Shown one piece after another: positions 39,827 to 47,899 of a stretch of 64,000 nucleotides of DNA (positions within the stretch are counted from its first letter, which is position 1; each line of letters opens with the position of its first letter). The position numbers were made by a program, and so were the translations under genes. Source of the DNA: Caldimonas brevitalea (GTDB lineage: Bacteria > Pseudomonadota > Gammaproteobacteria > Burkholderiales > Burkholderiaceae_C); assembly GCF_001017435.1 (NCBI RefSeq), contig NZ_CP011371.1, positions 2,108,001 to 2,172,000 on the forward strand, written 5' to 3'. Below the pieces are notes generated by a model, which saw only the letters and a list, made by a program, of their open reading frames with translations, ran no database searches and was not told the DNA's origin.

Positions 39827-41029
39827 ATGTATCCCTTGGCTCCGAACCCATCACCAGCGGCTGGCTCGGCGTTGACCGATCCCGCGCGCGGCCAGCCGTC
39901 GACGAGAACGGGTGACCGCGTGGCCGGCCAGACCGACATGAGTTCGAACGACGCGAACGGCGCGACGTTGGTAACTGCCGGCGGAAAACAGGCCATCCAC
40001 CCGCATTCCTTGCAAGAGTTGCAAGCGGTGCTGGATCCGATGGCGCAAGTCTTCGTATTGGTCGACCCCCTGGTGAGCGAACCTTTTGCGCTCGAGGAAC
40101 CGGGGACGCTGGCCGGGCTACAAGCGCAACGGGAAGCCTTCTGGCAACGTCCCTTGACCCGCATCGAACTCCCAGGCCGGGTGGCCTTGCCTGTTCATCA
40201 CCATCCGTATCTGGTCGAACTCCAAGGCCGGACGGATCCGCTGTTGGCTGAGACCTTTGAACGGGCCCAGGCAGATCGCGTCCGCGCGCGGGCTGATGGG
40301 CTTGATGGCGTCGGGATGTCGGCACAGCCAATTGGCGGCTGGCTGCAATGCAGCCTGTATGGCGAACAGTTGGCCCAGGTGCTGCTTCCCTTGCTGCAGG
40401 TCAACACCGAAGCGCGCACCGATGCCAAGTACCTGCGGTTGACCGATCGGCGTGTGCTAGCACTGCTGCGCAGTGTGGTGGGCGATGCTCGCATCGAGTG
40501 CTGCTTCGGCGCTCTGCAAGCGTGGGCGTCACTTGACGTACACGGACACATCACCGTGCTGCGCAGCCACGGGGCTATCGCCGAGAATCAGACTCCTCCC
40601 CGGCTTCGTTTGAGCCGTGAAGAATGGCTGCAGATGATGCAAGGCGCATCGTTGCACCGCATTCTGGACATGAGCCTGGGGGCACTCGAACAACAGGCCG
40701 GCCTGGCCTCGCGACTAGAGGCGGCACCGCGATATTCGGCGGCGCTCACCCATCGGCCGGGAGCCGAGCTTTTTGGGCCAGCCCAGGCCGCTCTAGCCTG
40801 TGCGAACGAGGCTGCTCAGCGGTGGCCCCATCGTTTCACGGGCCCCCAAGACTTCATCGTGTGGGGCGCTCTGAGTTTGCTGCACCGCTCGCTGCGGAGC
40901 GTCAAAGGCGTCCCACCGTCCGTCGATGAGCTGATGCGGGACCAGGGCACGCCGGACGAGCCGGCCGAGCCTTTGCGCTACCAGCATGCTGAAGTGAGTC
41001 GACGAGCGCGCGATTCAGCGCACGATTAA
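39827..41029 (+). CDS. DUF4123 T6SS effector chaperone (Tap/TEC-like)
   Basis: 400 residues from ATG 39827; ATG 39938 is an alternative. The DUF4123 domain lies at about residues 70-190 (VFVLVDPLVSEPFALEEPG, and QPIGGWLQCSLYGEQLAQVLLPLL near its end), followed by a helical region with VNTEARTDAKYLRLTDRRVLALLRS. In other species such proteins bind one effector and load it on VgrG without being secreted. It sits between vgrG and the effector, 9 bp after vgrG and 13 bp before the effector, exactly the position seen in vgrG-tap-effector operons. Confidence 0.87.
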   Translation: MYPLAPNPSPAAGSALTDPARGQPSTRTGDRVAGQTDMSSNDANGATLVTAGGKQAIHPHSLQELQAVLDPMAQVFVLVDPLVSEPFALEEPGTLAGLQAQREAFWQRPLTRIELPGRVALPVHHHPYLVELQGRTDPLLAETFERAQADRVRARADGLDGVGMSAQPIGGWLQCSLYGEQLAQVLLPLLQVNTEARTDAKYLRLTDRRVLALLRSVVGDARIECCFGALQAWASLDVHGHITVLRSHGAIAENQTPPRLRLSREEWLQMMQGASLHRILDMSLGALEQQAGLASRLEAAPRYSAALTHRPGAELFGPAQAALACANEAAQRWPHRFTGPQDFIVWGALSLLHRSLRSVKGVPPSVDELMRDQGTPDEPAEPLRYQHAEVSRRARDSAHD

Positions 41030-41042
41030 CCTTGCACCGCCC

Positions 41043-44000
41043 ATGACGAGCAAATCTGCCAAGTGTGAAACCTGCAACAAGAGTGCGTTGTCCCTGCTCT
41101 TGCTCCGCCCCAGCCCGTTGGCCAAAGACGCCCGCTTGAGTCCCCCGGACGCCGGCAGGCTGCAAAGCGACGAGGCGGCTATGGCCAACCTGTTGCCCGA
41201 GAGACGTCCCTCCGAGAGCCGCTTTGCGCTGCGGCTGTTGCGCCGTGGCTATGTGTACGTCTACATCGCCAGTCCGCCTCCGGGTGTGAAGAACTGGCTG
41301 GTGTATCGCGTCACCGATCAAGCCGACTTGTTGCCGGAGGGCCATTCCCTGTTCGTGCCGCGGAAGGCCGACGCGACGTGCTCCACCGCCGGGCACAACA
41401 CGACGGGGATGAAGTTGCTGAGTCTGCCGCGCGCGCACCTGCTGAGCGACCTGTGGATGGCCTACAGCGGGAATCTCTGGAGTGATGCCCTGAAGGCCAG
41501 AAACGCGGCGAACCCCAACGCGATGCAGTATGTCTCGCTCGACGGCTGTTCGCCCAACACGTTCAAGCCCACGGTGGATAAGCTCAAGGGCACGGTCCTC
41601 GAGTGCGCGCTCACCAGCGGCGGGTTCGGCGGGCCTCAAGAGCATGACTTCCCGTTCAACAGCGTGGCTTCCGAAGTGGATCGCCTGGTGCAAAACCTGC
41701 AGCGGGCGGCCGAGTGCCACCCGAAGACCAAAGGCAAAGAGCTGGCGGTGGTGCTGCGCGACCCGGTGGGGGTTGCGGCGGAATTGAATGCGCTGCGCAT
41801 GCGACGCCAGGATCTGGCGAAACAGGAACTGCTCAAGCCCGAGATCGCTCACCCGCTCAACAGCTCGAACACCTTGCTGGGCTTGGAGAAACTTGTCGGC
41901 GATGTGCGGGCGGTCAACAACCTGGCCCCTTTGGTGACCAAGGGCACCTATGAAAGTCTCAAGCGCCAGGGGGGGCCCCGCATACAGCAGGCCACCTGGG
42001 AGCCGATCGCCTCTACGCCGGGATGCCCACCGGCGAGCTCCAGCCTGGGCCGGTTGTGGTACCCAGGCCGGAAGGAAAAACTAGCCGAGCAGTCTGCCGC
42101 CTTCGGCAAGATCGCCTGGAAGCAGGTCCGAGACGAGTTCAACGAAACGAGCCGCTCCGACTGGATGAAGAAGTTCGATGCGGACATGAAGACGGCGCAC
42201 TATCAGCCGCTCGAGCGCTTCGAACTCGACTGGCTGGCGGCAGCGCGGGACGGCCGCACCCAGATGTATTTTGCGCTGCACTTCGACGACAGCGATCCGA
42301 ACGACCCCAAGCAATTGCATTCGCCCGGCTTGCGCTACGCGGAGGAAAGCGGGCTGATTCATCAACCGCAGCCGTTGACCACCGGCGCGGCGCTCAAAGA
42401 GTATTTGGCGCTCTACGACCAGCCGATCGTCGACCCCAAGGCCGTTCCTTTGCGCGCCCTGATGGGTAATCAGGGCGAAGTCGTGGCGACTGTGCACAAG
42501 GAGTTGCTGGGCGACCCCAACGCAGAAGTAGAAGGCGGGATGCGGGACAAGACAGTCGACCTCATCAAGGGGCTGCTGTCGGACGTCGCGGGTGAGCACT
42601 TCAAGACCCGCTACTCCTGGCTGACCAATGCGCTGTGCGGTCTGGCACTTGGCAGCGTCAACAGCTACAGCGCTGCTGTGAGCGCGGCCGTTTCCACGGC
42701 GGGGCTCGGCGCAGTCAAGCCAGTGGTAAAGGCAGGGAGCAAGGCCTGGGCGACCCGTGTGTGGGAGCTGGCGGCCTGGAGCCGAGGCCTCAACCATGCG
42801 CTGCAGGCCTCGCTGGGCAGCACGCTCAAGATCCCCGTGTTGCTGTTTCAGCACGTGTCGCTGGAGAAGGCGGCCCAGTTGCTGGGGCACCCGAACCGGG
42901 TGGGCGTGGGGGGCGGCACGGTGCTCGCCTTGCTGACGGACACCGAGGAAATCAGGGCGGCTGGCGGCGATCTGGACACCTTGTTCAAGAACGCGCCGCA
43001 GGGACAACTGTCGACCGGCGTCGACGCGACACAGCGGATCGGTCACTTGAAAAACGGCACGGTGCTCGCGTCGGGCGACGCCCTGAAGAAGGCCTACGCC
43101 GAGAAAGGCGCGCTGTTCGACCGGCTCTATGCGGAACAATCCGCAAGGACTCGAGCGTTGCCGGGTAGCTTTCGCCAGACCATTGGGGCGGCGGGCGGGT
43201 CAATGCTGTCCATAGATGCGCGACTGGCGCTCGCAGGCGTGATCGTGCAGGTCATCGGCTTGATGCATGGCCTTGCTGCGGTGGAGACCGCACAAAAGGC
43301 CGTGGTCAAAGCGGCTGCAGGCGCCGACCGGGCCAAGGCGGAGGACACCCTGAACATGGCTCGCTTGGGCCTGTACGACAGCATGGCCGGACTGATCGGC
43401 GGGCTGATGGACACCGCTCGTATCGGCGGCGAGGCAATGAGTTTGTCGCGTCAGGCGGCGGGAAAGGGTGTGGCCCTGCCTCGCAACATCCCGATCAATG
43501 CGTTGCGGTTTGGGATACAGGTGGTGGGAGTGTTCGGTGGGGCGCTGAACGCGTATGTGTCCGCAGTTAAAGCAGGGGAGGCGAGGGCTGAGGGCAACTA
43601 CGTGAAACAGATGCTCTATCTCGGCGCTGCTGGAGCGTTCTTTGGTACTTTAGGCACGTCAAGCGCTTTAGCTGCTGGCGTGGCCGCGGAATTTATCATC
43701 GCGCGTCAAATCGGCGCCGCGGGTATGCAGGCCGTAGCCGAACGCGTAGCTGTGCGCGTTGGCACGGGTGTAGTGGCCGAAGCTGCGGCGGCCGCAGGGG
43801 CAGTGACTTTCGCAGGCACGGTTGCCACGGTGGGCGTCGTGCTGCTCGGGATCGGTCTTCTGTGCCAGGTGGGAGCTGCTGTGATCGAGCCGTCTGCGCT
43901 TGAAAAATGGGCGAGCAAGACCTACTTCGGTAAGGGACGAGAGAAGTATCCCCAGCCTGATTGGACAGCCGAGCACAACGGGTTGCTCGAAGCTCTGGGC

Positions 44001-44057
44001 ATGGCGGCCAAGCCGAAGGAAGCCCAGGCTGAGGCTGCGCAACAATGTGCAGCATGA
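41043..44057 (+). CDS. VasX-like T6SS pore-forming effector
   Basis: 1004 residues. The N-terminus has a CxxC (KCETCNK) and RLLRRGYVYVYI with LPEGHSLF, the VasX N-terminal region signature; in Vibrio cholerae VasX this region directs loading through the DUF4123 chaperone. The middle part is soluble. The C-terminal 400 residues hold several hydrophobic stretches (LALAGVIVQVIGLMHGLAAV, INALRFGIQVVGVFGG, MLYLGAAGAFFGTLG, AAGAVTFAGTVATVGVVLLG), suited to a colicin-like inner-membrane pore. VasX depolarises bacterial membranes; the same action is inferred here. The next gene overlaps by 13 bases, the usual place for an immunity gene. Confidence 0.85.
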   Translation: MTSKSAKCETCNKSALSLLLLRPSPLAKDARLSPPDAGRLQSDEAAMANLLPERRPSESRFALRLLRRGYVYVYIASPPPGVKNWLVYRVTDQADLLPEGHSLFVPRKADATCSTAGHNTTGMKLLSLPRAHLLSDLWMAYSGNLWSDALKARNAANPNAMQYVSLDGCSPNTFKPTVDKLKGTVLECALTSGGFGGPQEHDFPFNSVASEVDRLVQNLQRAAECHPKTKGKELAVVLRDPVGVAAELNALRMRRQDLAKQELLKPEIAHPLNSSNTLLGLEKLVGDVRAVNNLAPLVTKGTYESLKRQGGPRIQQATWEPIASTPGCPPASSSLGRLWYPGRKEKLAEQSAAFGKIAWKQVRDEFNETSRSDWMKKFDADMKTAHYQPLERFELDWLAAARDGRTQMYFALHFDDSDPNDPKQLHSPGLRYAEESGLIHQPQPLTTGAALKEYLALYDQPIVDPKAVPLRALMGNQGEVVATVHKELLGDPNAEVEGGMRDKTVDLIKGLLSDVAGEHFKTRYSWLTNALCGLALGSVNSYSAAVSAAVSTAGLGAVKPVVKAGSKAWATRVWELAAWSRGLNHALQASLGSTLKIPVLLFQHVSLEKAAQLLGHPNRVGVGGGTVLALLTDTEEIRAAGGDLDTLFKNAPQGQLSTGVDATQRIGHLKNGTVLASGDALKKAYAEKGALFDRLYAEQSARTRALPGSFRQTIGAAGGSMLSIDARLALAGVIVQVIGLMHGLAAVETAQKAVVKAAAGADRAKAEDTLNMARLGLYDSMAGLIGGLMDTARIGGEAMSLSRQAAGKGVALPRNIPINALRFGIQVVGVFGGALNAYVSAVKAGEARAEGNYVKQMLYLGAAGAFFGTLGTSSALAAGVAAEFIIARQIGAAGMQAVAERVAVRVGTGVVAEAAAAAGAVTFAGTVATVGVVLLGIGLLCQVGAAVIEPSALEKWASKTYFGKGREKYPQPDWTAEHNGLLEALGMAAKPKEAQAEAAQQCAA

Positions 44058-45091
44058 AACTCCAGCAACACGGCGAACACGTCAAGCCCGCCTACCGACC
44101 TCAGCCTGGACAAACGCTGAGCACCGCCGGTGAAAGTACCGATGAGGCAAGGCCTGGCGGACAACTGTCAGGACTGGTCCGGCGCTTTCCCAAGACCGAG
44201 CGGGCCACCGAAGACGTTACCACGCTGAACTGGGTCAAGTCCGTTTATGGACAAGCGCTTGAGTACACCGGCATCGATCGCAGCACGCGCGGTGGCATTT
44301 TGCTTTGGGGTGTTATCGGCGCAGCGGGTGGAGTGTTTGCAGCATGGACCCTCGCAGGTATGCCTGGGCAGTACCCTTGGAACCCAAACTGGATCGACTA
44401 TCTAATGGCCTTTCCAATGGGAGTTTTTTTCCTTCTCAGCGGTTTGGCATTTTTCGTGTGGACCGCCCGAGCGGAGCTCTTTAGACCCAACGACGAACCC
44501 ATCATCTTCGACCGCCAGCGTCGCAAGGTGTACCGTGTGATGCAGGAGGTCCAGCCAGGCTGGCGAGGCATCTTCAAGCCCTGGCCCTTCGTGGCTACCA
44601 GCTACGAGTGGGACCTGATCGATGCCGAGCACCATGCCATCGTGGGCAGCACAGGCAGCGGCGTGACGCGTTATCACGCGTTGGTGATGGTGGTCCGCAA
44701 AAGCGTCGACGATGCCAACATCATCAGCAGCTTCAACGTGGGTCAGGCGGTGACGATGACCGAACGCACCGTCCCGATGGTGTGGGAGCACATCCGCCGT
44801 TATATGGAAGAAGACGGCCCGCCGCTGCCAGAAGGTGAAACCCTAGGCCGCACCGCACCGCCACAAGGCTGGTGGCAAAGCATGGCCGCAGTAGGATGTT
44901 TTGGCCCCGACTATTTCAAGTGGTGGCGCAACTTCCCGATCTACACCTTGCTGTTCCATGTGCTCTTCCCGGTGTTCGTGCCGCTGAATCTGCTGTGGGG
45001 CACCTGCAACTGGCTGAGTTTCAAGACGGCCGTGCCAGTGAATTGGCCGCGGGAAGTGCTAGAGACAGTCGGGCCACCGCTAGCAGTTTGA
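44045..45091 (+). CDS. DUF6708-like membrane protein, probable immunity/accessory protein of the VasX-like effector
   Basis: 348 residues; ATG 44045, or ATG 44054 overlapping the effector stop (ATGA). Two transmembrane helices (ILLWGVIGAAGGVFAAWTLAG; LMAFPMGVFFLLSGLAFFVW) are followed by a cytoplasmic domain with EPIIFDRQRRKVYRV and FVATSYEWDLIDAEHH, a pattern found in DUF6708 proteins next to T6SS effectors, and a third hydrophobic segment (FPIYTLLFHVLFPVFVPLNLL). Immunity to pore-forming effectors is usually an inner-membrane protein, which fits. The DUF assignment is from memory of the motif and is less certain than the membrane topology. Confidence 0.7.
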   Translation: MCSMKLQQHGEHVKPAYRPQPGQTLSTAGESTDEARPGGQLSGLVRRFPKTERATEDVTTLNWVKSVYGQALEYTGIDRSTRGGILLWGVIGAAGGVFAAWTLAGMPGQYPWNPNWIDYLMAFPMGVFFLLSGLAFFVWTARAELFRPNDEPIIFDRQRRKVYRVMQEVQPGWRGIFKPWPFVATSYEWDLIDAEHHAIVGSTGSGVTRYHALVMVVRKSVDDANIISSFNVGQAVTMTERTVPMVWEHIRRYMEEDGPPLPEGETLGRTAPPQGWWQSMAAVGCFGPDYFKWWRNFPIYTLLFHVLFPVFVPLNLLWGTCNWLSFKTAVPVNWPREVLETVGPPLAV

Positions 45092-45312
45092 GGCGAGGTC
45101 TCAGCATCAACAAAGGTCGCTGGGAGATTGGGAAGTGGTTCGCGAAGCTGGTTGCGGCGGTATGGATCTTCGTCATGGTCGTAATTTCCGTTTTTTATTG
45201 GATTCGGCCGCTGCCAGATCCCACGTACATCGAATGCATGCTGTGGATGGGGCTAGCGACGGGGGGTTATTGTCGTTCCTTGCGGGTTCCTTGCATACCG
45301 CTCCAGTATTGA
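45088..45312 (+). CDS. Small membrane protein translationally coupled to the immunity-like gene
   Basis: 74 residues from TTG 45088, which overlaps the upstream stop as TTGA. Two hydrophobic segments (LVAAVWIFVMVVISVFYWI; MLWMGLATGGY) and a basic N-terminus (MRRGLSINKGRWEIGKWF) give an inside-out-inside topology. It has no recognised relatives. Its place at the end of the effector operon suggests a second immunity component; it could also be a decayed fragment. Confidence 0.45.
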   Translation: MRRGLSINKGRWEIGKWFAKLVAAVWIFVMVVISVFYWIRPLPDPTYIECMLWMGLATGGYCRSLRVPCIPLQY

Positions 45313-45337
45313 GGACGGGTTGTACGCAGAACGTATA

Positions 45338-45502
45338 ATGAAAGTTCTTGGTTTCAAGAATCCGAAGGTTGTCAACCTGCTGCCGTTTTCTATCGCCGAA
45401 ACGACTTTGAAGGATTGGTACCCCAGCGGGGAGTATCAGACCTACCTCTTGCGAGAGGCCCTGCGAGCATATGGTTCGTTGAGCAAAAAGCCGCCTGCTT
45501 GA
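45338..45502 (+). CDS. Small hypothetical ORF downstream of the effector module
   Basis: 54 residues from ATG 45338 (a TTG at 45320 would add six). The sequence (KVLGFKNPKVVNLLPF, SGEYQTYLLREALRAYG) looks like real protein but matches no family I know. Base composition here is AT-richer than the flanking T6SS genes. A TATAAT overlaps its start (45334-45339), so either the hexamer serves the gene further down or the ORF is not real. Confidence 0.3.
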   Translation: MKVLGFKNPKVVNLLPFSIAETTLKDWYPSGEYQTYLLREALRAYGSLSKKPPA

Positions 45503-45680
45503 TTCACTGACCTCGGTGAGCGCGCTTGAAGCCATGGTCGCGTACTTGAAAGAATCCGCGGCCAGGTGCATGGCTGACTGGGAGAGCTTACAAGGCGAGG
45601 TACATGGAGGCGCAACGCTCAAGGATCAAAAGCTCCTTTACAATAAATATCAATTAGCCCAACTGTTAAAGGAGAGCCCC

Positions 45681-45989
45681 ATGCCCGTGCGCGCCACCGA
45701 CGTTGTGCCGATCAGCGAAGCGCCGGCCCGCCTCACGGAGCTGGCCGAGGACGTAGTGGGCCGGGGGACCGAAAAGGTGTTGACGAAGAACGGCGCCAGC
45801 TACGTCGCACTGGTCGATGCTCGCAAGCTGGACTACTACCATGCCCTCGAAGCCGAGCACGCCGGGCTGCTCCTGGTCCAAGCCGCTCTCGAGGGGCTGG
45901 AAGATGCCGCCGCAGGCAAGGTCCTGGATGAAGCAGAACTCGACCGTGCACTGACAGCCCTGCCGCCACAGATCGACAAGAACGCCTAA
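45681..45989 (+). CDS. PHD/YefM-type antitoxin
   Basis: 102 residues from ATG 45681, with AAAGGAG ten bases upstream. The N-terminal part RATDVVPISEAPARLTELAEDVVGRGTEKVLTKNGASYVALVDARKLDYY follows the Phd/YefM fold, which binds operator DNA; the acidic C-terminal part would neutralise the toxin. The frame is open further upstream to 45516 but that part has no homology. A low-GC stretch at 45637-45660 lies in front and probably holds the autoregulated promoter. The toxin gene follows after 6 bp. Confidence 0.85.
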   Translation: MPVRATDVVPISEAPARLTELAEDVVGRGTEKVLTKNGASYVALVDARKLDYYHALEAEHAGLLLVQAALEGLEDAAAGKVLDEAELDRALTALPPQIDKNA

Positions 45990-45995
45990 GCCGGC

Positions 45996-46376
45996 ATGAC
46001 ATTGCCAGCCAATGCGCGCATCCAAGCTGCGCAATCGTTTGTTCGCAGCGTCCGCACCGTTCTCGAGTTCTTGCACCGCCAGGATGGTGTCAGTGCCGTC
46101 CGGCGATACGCCGTATTGCTGGCTCAGCTGAACGAAGCGCGCGAACTCCTGCGAGGGAACCCTGCAGCCGGGCGCCCCGCTCGCTTCCTGCAGGCGCACT
46201 CAGTGCAGGGCCGGGTCCTGGCGGAACGGGCTGCGGCCTTTGCGGCGGCACACGGAGTGCCGCATCTTCGGGAGCTGGTCCTCAAGCCGTATGTGCTGCT
46301 CTACGCGCACGGCGACGACCTTGTTCTGCTATTGGCGCTGAAACACGAACGCCAGTTGGTCTTCGACCTCGCCTAG
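45996..46376 (+). CDS. RelE/ParE-family toxin
   Basis: 126 residues directly after the antitoxin. The C-terminal half has the ParE/RelE ending: LRELVLKPYVLLYAHGDDLVLLLALKHERQLVFDL, with the strand pair and basic residues of the fold; the N-terminal helices (AAQSFVRSVRTVLEFLHRQ, VRRYAVLLAQLNEARELLRGNP) are the usual hairpin. It would act as an mRNA interferase or gyrase poison; the sequence does not say which. Unlike the pair at 13427-14195, both genes look intact here. Confidence 0.8.
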   Translation: MTLPANARIQAAQSFVRSVRTVLEFLHRQDGVSAVRRYAVLLAQLNEARELLRGNPAAGRPARFLQAHSVQGRVLAERAAAFAAAHGVPHLRELVLKPYVLLYAHGDDLVLLLALKHERQLVFDLA

Positions 46377-46559
46377 GCGAACGTATGGATCAATGGGCGC
46401 CGTCATAGACGGGGCAGCGGTCCTCGACGCGTTGATGCAGAAGCGCCGGAGGCAGGCGCGTTCGTCTTGTCGGCGCCCGGCTTGGGCACCGCCTCCAACC
46501 TCTAATCGCCATGCAGCGCGCGGTGGGTCAGCATCTCAGCCCTTCTGCGCGCCGCCCCA

Positions 46560-46594
46560 CAGCAGCGACACCCCGCGGCGGGGCGGCGCTGTTG
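46560..46594 (-). terminator. Imperfect long hairpin, possible nirC terminator
   Basis: A 17-bp imperfect inverted repeat with two mismatches (46560-46576 and 46578-46594, very GC-rich) lies eight bases beyond the nirC stop. No T tract follows on the minus strand, so termination would rely on the hairpin or on Rho. Confidence 0.4.
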
Positions 46595-46602
46595 TGTCTC
46601 CT

Positions 46603-47415
46603 TCAGGCAATCACCCGCTTCGGCGCCGTCCGCACGTGCGTCGCATACAGCGTCAACCCCGTGAACGACAACCCACCCACCAGATTCCCCAGCACCGTCG
46701 GAATCTCATTCCAGATCAAATAATCCATAAACGAGAACTTCGCACCCGTCAGCAGCCCGAACGGGAACAAAAACATGTTCACCACCGAGTGCTCAAACGT
46801 CATGTAGAAGAACACCATGACCGGCATCCACATCGCCAGCACCTTGCCGCCCACGGTGGTGGAGATCATCGCGCCGACCACACCGGTCGACACCATCCAG
46901 TTGCACAGCATGCCGCGGATGAAGAGCGTGAGCATGCCGGCGGCGCCGTAGTGCGCATACCCCAGCGTGCGCGACTCGCCGATCACCGAGATGGCGGCCC
47001 CCACCTTGCCCGGGTCGGTGTTGAACCCGAAGGTGAAGACCGTCGCCATCAGCACGGCCACCGTGAAGGCCCCGGCGAAGTTGCCGATGAACACCAGGCC
47101 CCAGTTCCTGAGCACCCCGCCCACCGTGACGCCGGGCCGCTTGTCGATCAGCGCCAGCGGCGCCAGCACGAACACACCGGTCAGCAGGTCGAAGCCCAGC
47201 AGGTACAGCATGCAAAAACCGACCGGGAACAGCAGGGCGCCGAGCAACGGCTGGCCGGTCTGCACGTTGATCGTCACGGCGAACACGGCCGCCAGCGCCA
47301 GGATGGCGCCGGCCATGTAGGCGCGGATCAGCGTGTCGCGCGTCGCCATGTAGACCTTGGATTCGCCGGCGTCGACCATCTTGGTGACGAATTCTGAAGG
47401 GACGAGGTAAGCCAC
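46603..47415 (-). CDS. nirC: Formate/nitrite transporter family protein, nitrite channel NirC-like
   Basis: 270 residues with six transmembrane helices. FNT-family features: LGALLFPVGFCMLYLLGFDLLTG, the NWGLVFIGNFAGA segment, RGMLCNWMVSTGV and FEHSVVNMF, the His-containing pore signature. It lies downstream of nirB and nirD on the same strand, so nitrite rather than formate is the likely substrate. It would let nitrite in for reduction by NirBD or out when it accumulates. Confidence 0.9.
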   Translation of the reverse strand: MAYLVPSEFVTKMVDAGESKVYMATRDTLIRAYMAGAILALAAVFAVTINVQTGQPLLGALLFPVGFCMLYLLGFDLLTGVFVLAPLALIDKRPGVTVGGVLRNWGLVFIGNFAGAFTVAVLMATVFTFGFNTDPGKVGAAISVIGESRTLGYAHYGAAGMLTLFIRGMLCNWMVSTGVVGAMISTTVGGKVLAMWMPVMVFFYMTFEHSVVNMFLFPFGLLTGAKFSFMDYLIWNEIPTVLGNLVGGLSFTGLTLYATHVRTAPKRVIA

Positions 47416-47505
47416 GGAGTTGTCTCTCTCAGGGATGATGATGTTGTGTAAAACGGGTGCGGCGAGCAGCAGTATCAGTAGTAGTCGCAGTCGCCGCAGG
47501 CGGCC

Positions 47506-47847
47506 TCAGACCGCCACCAGCACGGTGTCGTTCTCGATCCGCACCGGGTAGGCCGTCACGGAGTTCTCCGGCGCTTCCAAACATTCGCCGCTTTGCAAGT
47601 CGAAGTGGTGCTTGTAGATCGGCGACGCGACCACGACACGTTCACCCAGCGTGCCCACCAGCCCGCGCGACAGCACGCTCGCCTTGGCATTCGGGTCGAA
47701 GTTGTCGATCGCGTAGACCTCTTCGCGGCCCTTGATGCGGAACACCGCCACCTGCCGTTGGTTCACCAAGGCGCACACGCCGGTGTCGGGCAGGATGTCG
47801 GCGATGGAGCAGACGGGTCTCCATTGGGGGGCGTCATTGCGGTTCAT
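47506..47847 (-). CDS. nirD: Nitrite reductase (NADH) small subunit NirD
   Basis: 113 residues, one Rieske-like domain: WRPVCSIADILPDTGVCALV, QVAVFRIKGREEVYAIDNFDP, SRGLVGTLGERVVVASPIYKHHFDLQSGECL. The second CxxH of true Rieske proteins is not present, as in other NirD proteins, so no cluster is expected. It is the partner of NirB, encoded 52 bp upstream, in cytoplasmic reduction of nitrite to ammonium. Confidence 0.93.
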   Translation of the reverse strand: MNRNDAPQWRPVCSIADILPDTGVCALVNQRQVAVFRIKGREEVYAIDNFDPNAKASVLSRGLVGTLGERVVVASPIYKHHFDLQSGECLEAPENSVTAYPVRIENDTVLVAV

Positions 47848-47899
47848 GGTGTCGCTCTTCCTTCTTTACTTCAATTTCTCTCAAACTCAAACTGGAAAC

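Noticed and set aside
45309..45339. Sigma-70 promoter TTGAGG / TATAAT
   Set aside because: The -10 is perfect but the spacer is 19 bases and the -35 is poor; not strong enough for a separate call.
46393..47397. 334-residue plus-strand frame
   Set aside because: Antisense of nirC; rich in His, Arg and Gln as expected for a shadow.
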